Made by a program: the position numbers and the translations under genes
The notes under the pieces: model-generated
The model's database searches: none
What the model saw: only the letters and a program-made list of their open reading frames with translations
Told to the model about the DNA's origin: nothing
Shown here: positions 57,004-64,000 of the stretch, piece by piece
Layout of the letters: each line of letters begins with the position of its first letter
Numbering within the stretch: position 1 is the first letter of the stretch
Assembly (NCBI RefSeq): GCF_000754095.2
Contig: NZ_JQSG02000002.1
Location: 186,001 to 250,000, forward strand
Source: Acidihalobacter prosperus
GTDB taxonomy: Bacteria > Pseudomonadota > Gammaproteobacteria > DSM-5130 > Acidihalobacteraceae
Direction of reading: 5' to 3'
Length of the DNA: 64,000 bases

Positions 57004-57474
57004 CTAGTCCCGATGATACGGGTGGTGGTTGATGATACTCGACGCGCGGTAGAGCTGCTCGGCCACAAGCACGCGCACCAGCGGATGCGGGAAGGTCAGC
57101 GGCGACAGCGACCACAGCCATTCCGCCGCCGCGCGCGCGCCGTCCGTCAGCCCCTCCGGGCCACCGACCCACAAGGCGACGTCGCGACCGTCCTGCAACC
57201 AGCCCGACAGGCACGTGGCAAGACCCGGCGTATCCAGCGCGCGACCGCGCGCGTCGAGCGCGGCGATGCGGGCGCCGCGCGGCGTCGCCGCGCGCAGGCG
57301 TTCGGCCTCGCGCTCGGCTATCCGCGCGAGATCGGCCTTGCGGCCGCGCTTCTCCGGCGGCACCTCGATCAGATGCAGGGAGGACTCTGGCGGCATACGC
57401 CCGGCATACTCGCGATAACCGGCCTCGACCCAGGCCGGCATGCGCTGGCCGACGGCGATCAGGTGGATGCGCAC
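57004..57474 (-). CDS. rlmH: 23S rRNA (pseudouridine-1915-N3) methyltransferase
   Basis: RlmH is a SPOUT methyltransferase acting on pseudouridine 1915 in helix 69 of 23S rRNA. The 156-residue protein has the SAM site [19 protein letters not shown] near 100 and the basic tail [13 protein letters not shown]. Length and ends are canonical. It follows rsfS by 18 bases. The 172-base gap to maf holds only a 6-bp hairpin (56901-56906 with 56914-56919). Confidence 0.97.
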   Translation of the reverse strand: MRIHLIAVGQRMPAWVEAGYREYAGRMPPESSLHLIEVPPEKRGRKADLARIAEREAERLRAATPRGARIAALDARGRALDTPGLATCLSGWLQDGRDVALWVGGPEGLTDGARAAAEWLWSLSPLTFPHPLVRVLVAEQLYRASSIINHHPYHRD

Positions 57475-57492
57475 CGGATACCGCCTCGCGGC

Positions 57493-57870
57493 TCAGCCTT
57501 GCCCGTGGCTCGGTTCCGCTTCCGGCTCGGCCTCGGCAGTCCACAGTTTTTCGAGATTGTAGAAATCGCGCACCCGCGGCAGCATCACATGCACCACGAT
57601 GTCGTCGAGGTCGACCAGCACCCATTCGCCTTCGCGCTCGCCCTCGCTGCCGCGCACATCGAATCCCGCCTGCTTGGCGCAGCGCGCCACATTGCCGGCC
57701 AGCGACTTCACGTGTCGATCAGAGGTGCCGGTAGCGATGATCATCAGATCCATCAGCGGCGATTTGCCGCGCAGGTCGACGATACGGATATCCTGTGCCT
57801 TGAGGTCTTCGAGTGCGGTCACGGCGATCTTGCGCAGCCGTTCGATGTCGTCTTGAAGTATCGGTTTCAT
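57493..57870 (-). CDS. rsfS: Ribosomal silencing factor RsfS
   Basis: RsfS binds L14 and blocks subunit joining when nutrients are scarce. The 125-residue protein contains KAQDIRIVDLRGKSPLMDLM and GEWVLVDLDDIVVHVMLP, typical of the family, with a short acidic tail. Its ATG overlaps the nadD stop by ATGA; rlmH follows. Confidence 0.96.
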   Translation of the reverse strand: MKPILQDDIERLRKIAVTALEDLKAQDIRIVDLRGKSPLMDLMIIATGTSDRHVKSLAGNVARCAKQAGFDVRGSEGEREGEWVLVDLDDIVVHVMLPRVRDFYNLEKLWTAEAEPEAEPSHGQG

Positions 57871-58535
57871 GTCACTCCCCGGTCGGTGGGCGGCATTGCC
57901 GACGTCCGACCGTATAAGCCCTGTGTTCGGATCGCCTCGAGAACGGCGTCCGGAATGAGAAAGCGCGGGTCGCGACCGCGCCGCAGTTGCTCGCGTACCG
58001 CCGTGGCGGAGATGTCGAGTTGGGTCACGTCGACCCACATCACGCAACCGCCGGGTGCCGCGCGCAGATCGCCCGCCCGGGCGGTCACGCGCCCGCCCAC
58101 CAACGCCGCCAGCGGCGGCGCCATCTCGGTCGACTCGCCGGGACGGTGGGCAACGACGATATGGGTCAGACCCAGCAGATCGGCCGCATGATGCCAGGCC
58201 GGCAGTCCCGCAAAGGCATCCGCGCCCAGAATCAGGCAAAACGGCAGCTCCGGGCCGAAATCCCGGCGCAGCGACCGCAGCGTGTCGTAGGTGTAGGAAG
58301 GTCCGCTGCGTGTCAGCTCGCGCCGGTCGAGCACGAAACCGGGCACGCCCGCCGTCGCCCGTTCGACCAGCCCGGCCCGCGCCTCGGCATCGGCGCCTGG
58401 CACGCTTCGATGCGGCGGGATGCCGCAGGGCAGGAAACGCACTTCATCCAGATCGAGCGCCTCGCGGATTTCGAGCGCGATGCGCAGGTGGCCGTAGTGG
58501 ATCGGGTCGAAGGTGCCGCCCAGCAGCCCGATCAC
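57867..58535 (-). CDS. nadD: Nicotinate-nucleotide adenylyltransferase
   Basis: NadD adenylates NaMN to NaAD in NAD synthesis. The 222 residues contain GLLGGTFDPIHYGHLRIA (nucleotidyltransferase HxGH) at the N-terminus and ISATAVREQLRRG near 170. The start is GTG at 58535, with GGAGG 5 bases upstream; the frame extends further but would overlap proA. It is coupled to rsfS. Confidence 0.96.
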   Translation of the reverse strand: MIGLLGGTFDPIHYGHLRIALEIREALDLDEVRFLPCGIPPHRSVPGADAEARAGLVERATAGVPGFVLDRRELTRSGPSYTYDTLRSLRRDFGPELPFCLILGADAFAGLPAWHHAADLLGLTHIVVAHRPGESTEMAPPLAALVGGRVTARAGDLRAAPGGCVMWVDVTQLDISATAVREQLRRGRDPRFLIPDAVLEAIRTQGLYGRTSAMPPTDRGVT

Positions 58536-58554
58536 GCGCGCGCCTCCATTCGCA

Positions 58555-59838
58555 CTATTGGCGCACCTGTCCGTCACCCAGCACAACGTATTTCTGGCTG
58601 GTCAGACCCTCGAGGCCGACCGGACCGCGCGCGTGCAGCTTGTCGGTGGAAATGCCGATCTCGGCACCCAGGCCGTACTCGAAGCCGTCCGCCAGGCGAG
58701 TCGAGGCGTTCACCATCACCGAGCTCGAATCGACCTCGCGCAAAAAACGCCGCGCGCGGGAATAGTCCTCGGTCAGTATGCTGTCGGTATGGTGCGAACC
58801 ATGAACATTGATGTGTTCGATCGCCTCGTCGAGACCGTCGACCACCTTGATCGACAGGATCGGCGCCAGGTATTCGATATCCCAGTCCGCCTCCGTGGCC
58901 GGCTCGATGTCCGGCAGCACCGCGCGCGTGCGCTCGCAGCCCTTGAGCCGCACGCCCTCGTCCGTGTAGCGCGCGGCCAGCGGCGGCAGGATGTCCACTG
59001 CGCGCGCGGCGGACACCAGCAGGGTTTCCATGGTGTTGCAGGTGCCGTAACGCTGACATTTGGCGTTGAAGGCCACGTTGAGCGTCTTTTCCGTATCCGC
59101 GCTGTCGTCGATATAGACGTGACACACGCCGTCCAGATGCTTGATCACCGGAATCAGGGATTCGCGGCTGACACGCTCGATCAGCCCCTTGCCGCCACGC
59201 GGCACGATCACGTCGACGTAATCCTTCATGCGCAGCAGTTCGCCGACCGCGGCGCGATCGGGTGTCTCGATGACCTGTACCGCGGCCTCGGGCAAGCCCG
59301 CTGCGACCAAGCCCTCGCGAATGCAGGCGGCGATCGCCTGATTGGAGAACAATGCCTCGGAACCGCCACGCAGAATGGCCGCGTTGCCGGACTTGAGGCA
59401 CAGCGCGGCGGCATCCACCGTCACGTTGGGGCGCGACTCGTAGATGATGCCGATCACGCCCAGCGGCACGCGCATGCGTCCGACCTGGATGCCGCTTGGC
59501 AGATACTTGAGATCCTCGATCGCGCCCACCGGATCCGGCAGCTTGGCGATCTGGCGCAGCCCTTCGGCCATGGTCGCGATGCGCGCGTCGATCAGCCCCA
59601 GCCGGTCCAGCAGCGCGGCGTCGAGACCGCGGGCACAGCCCGCCTCGAGGTCGCGGGCGTTCTCCGCCTTGAGTCGCGGCGCGGCGGCCTCGATCGCATC
59701 CGCGATGGCGGCCAGGGCGCGATTCTTGATGCCGGTCTCGGCACGCGCCAGATCGCGCGAAACGGCGCGCGCGCGGCGGCCGATGGCGTCCATATAGGCG
59801 GGCACGGAAGATACCGATGCGGATGTATTTGCATTCAT
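58555..59838 (-). CDS. proA: Glutamate-5-semialdehyde dehydrogenase
   Basis: Gamma-glutamyl phosphate reductase of proline synthesis, 427 residues. The aldehyde dehydrogenase fold shows [20 protein letters not shown] near 115, GGKGLIERV near 215, and the catalytic Cys in [15 protein letters not shown] near 260. GAGGTG precedes the ATG at 59838. proB is not next to it; proA lies between holA and nadD, a known arrangement in this group. Confidence 0.96.
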   Translation of the reverse strand: MNANTSASVSSVPAYMDAIGRRARAVSRDLARAETGIKNRALAAIADAIEAAAPRLKAENARDLEAGCARGLDAALLDRLGLIDARIATMAEGLRQIAKLPDPVGAIEDLKYLPSGIQVGRMRVPLGVIGIIYESRPNVTVDAAALCLKSGNAAILRGGSEALFSNQAIAACIREGLVAAGLPEAAVQVIETPDRAAVGELLRMKDYVDVIVPRGGKGLIERVSRESLIPVIKHLDGVCHVYIDDSADTEKTLNVAFNAKCQRYGTCNTMETLLVSAARAVDILPPLAARYTDEGVRLKGCERTRAVLPDIEPATEADWDIEYLAPILSIKVVDGLDEAIEHINVHGSHHTDSILTEDYSRARRFLREVDSSSVMVNASTRLADGFEYGLGAEIGISTDKLHARGPVGLEGLTSQKYVVLGDGQVRQ

Positions 59839-59856
59839 CTGGATCACCTCAAGCGG

Positions 59857-60897
59857 CTAGGCCAGCACGCGGCCGGTCTCCGCCGCCAGAACCCAGGCGG
59901 GGGGAAACAGGGCACGGCCACCCAGTACGAGTGATAATTGTAACAATTCATCCCAAGGATCGCCCGCTGCCTGTCCCTTGACCACCCGATCGGCGCGCGC
60001 GGCCAGCAGTACGAGCAGTCGCGCACGCGGTCCCTGCCAGCGGCGCGCGGCCTGTTCCACCGGCCGCCGCCGCTGCGGCGGGATGCCGCGCCACAACGCA
60101 TCCGCCTTGCCGCCCGTCGCCAACCGCGCCAGCAACCGCGCCTCCCGCACCAGCGCCCAAGCCACCAGCGTAGGCTCGACACCTTCGCCACGCAGGCCGT
60201 CGAGAACCCTGCCCACGCGCCCGGTATCGCCGGCGCGCACCGCGTCGGCAAGATCATTGACGTCATAACGCGCGCTGCCGGTGACCGCCGCGAGCACCTC
60301 GGCGACGCCCAGGGGACCGGGCGGATGCAGCAGCGCCAACTTGGCGATCTCCTGGTCGGCCGCCAGCAGATTGCCCTCGACCCGCTCCAACAGCAGCGCC
60401 ACGGCGGCTTCGTCCGCCACCAGCCCGCGCACCTTGAGCCGCTGCACCAGCCAGCCGCGCATCTCGGACGGCGCCAACGGCCAGATCGCCACCCAGACGC
60501 CGATGCGCTCGACCGCTTTGACCCAGGCCGCCGAACCGGCGGCACGATCCATGCGCGCGGACTGGATCAGCAACACCGTATCCGGCGGCGGATTCTTGAG
60601 ATAGTCGGCCAGCACCGCGCCGCCGGCCTTGCCCGGCTTGGCAGTGCCCAGCCTCAGATCGAGCAGGCGCCGCTCGGCGAACAGCGAGGTCGCCGCCGCC
60701 TCGGCGGCCAGCGCAGACCAGTCGAAACCCGGTTCGACGGTCATCACGACACGCTCGCCAAAGCCCTGCTCGCGTGCGGCGGCGCGGACACGATCGGCCG
60801 ACTCCATCGCCTGCAGCGGTTCGTCGCCGCTGATCAAATAGACCGGCTTGAGCGGCGCGCCGAGCGCCGTCGACAGCTGCGAAGGCTTGAGCGGCAC
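59857..60897 (-). CDS. holA: DNA polymerase III delta subunit
   Basis: HolA opens the beta clamp within the clamp loader. The 346-residue sequence starts VPLKPSQLSTALGAPLKPVYLISGDEPLQAM and continues with the delta fold (SLFAERRLLDLRLGTAKPGK; EGNLLAADQEIAKLALL). GTG at 60897 directly follows the lptE stop, and a 150-codon extension into lptE is rejected. Length fits the family. Confidence 0.94.
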   Translation of the reverse strand: MPLKPSQLSTALGAPLKPVYLISGDEPLQAMESADRVRAAAREQGFGERVVMTVEPGFDWSALAAEAAATSLFAERRLLDLRLGTAKPGKAGGAVLADYLKNPPPDTVLLIQSARMDRAAGSAAWVKAVERIGVWVAIWPLAPSEMRGWLVQRLKVRGLVADEAAVALLLERVEGNLLAADQEIAKLALLHPPGPLGVAEVLAAVTGSARYDVNDLADAVRAGDTGRVGRVLDGLRGEGVEPTLVAWALVREARLLARLATGGKADALWRGIPPQRRRPVEQAARRWQGPRARLLVLLAARADRVVKGQAAGDPWDELLQLSLVLGGRALFPPAWVLAAETGRVLA

Positions 60898-60899
60898 GC

Positions 60900-64000
<3,101 letters not shown>

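Overview
The window is a gene-dense, GC-rich stretch of a bacterial chromosome. Family content and gene order point to a gammaproteobacterium, probably a Chromatiales/Ectothiorhodospiraceae-like lineage. The evidence is the runs rpsP-rimM-trmD-rplS, xseB-ispA-dxs, leuS-lptE-holA ... nadD-rsfS-rlmH-maf-rng-yhdP-nit-tldD-pmbA, and hda-perM-DUF2066 facing purMN. A complete ehuBCDA ectoine-type uptake system suggests exposure to osmotic stress. The genus is an inference that the sequence alone cannot settle. No rRNA, tRNA, CRISPR array, insertion sequence or prophage was seen, and no stretch over about 200 bases lacks a gene.

Layout. 1-3133 (minus): ribosome and tRNA-maturation operon (rplS, trmD, rimM, rpsP), then ffh. 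3271-6810 (plus): CcsA-like membrane protein, CNNM/CorB-type transporter, radA. 6827-9414 (minus): a rubrerythrin, Fe-S oxidoreductase and DUF3501 cluster whose promoter overlaps a perfect 7-1-7 palindrome. 9610-13922 (plus): xseB-ispA-dxs isoprenoid genes, then queD-folE2 pterin genes. 13990-16564 (minus): dapA and an unusually long bamC. 16737-19227 (plus): GcvR-like ACT protein, Bcp peroxiredoxin, PIN-PhoH ATPase. 19232-22387 (minus): PerM-like protein, a hypothetical gene, a glutamine-amidotransferase-like protein without its catalytic residues, and a LysR regulator. 22528-23085: a TM2-like membrane protein. 23101-28976 (minus): tripartite RND efflux operon. 29169-31759 (plus): DUF4124 protein, MIF-like protein, proS. 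31764-34615 (minus): acyP, yihY, and two paralogous envelope lipoproteins with near-identical promoters. 34769-35724 (plus): ArsC-like and WrbA-like proteins. 35715-38720 (minus): hda, a second PerM, DUF2066. 38855-46029 (plus): purM-purN-DUF3108, a Lpd-like flavoprotein, a small gene, ehuBCDA. 46046-63991 (minus): about 18 kb of unidirectional, mostly overlapping housekeeping genes from leuS down to pmbA, covering LPS assembly, DNA polymerase delta, proline and NAD synthesis, ribosome silencing, rRNA methylation, RNase G, YhdP, an amidase and the TldD/TldE protease.

Most of the window is conserved core genome. The parts that deserve a second look are the rubrerythrin/DUF3501 cluster and its operator, the three-domain BamC, the catalytically dead amidotransferase, the RND pump with an altered proton-relay sequence and an operator-like dyad, the duplicated lipoprotein/promoter pair, the isolated ehu operon, and the small genes next to tldD and pmbA. 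Many starts were moved inward from the longest open frame, using ribosome-binding sites, signal peptides and stop/start overlaps; each entry says so.
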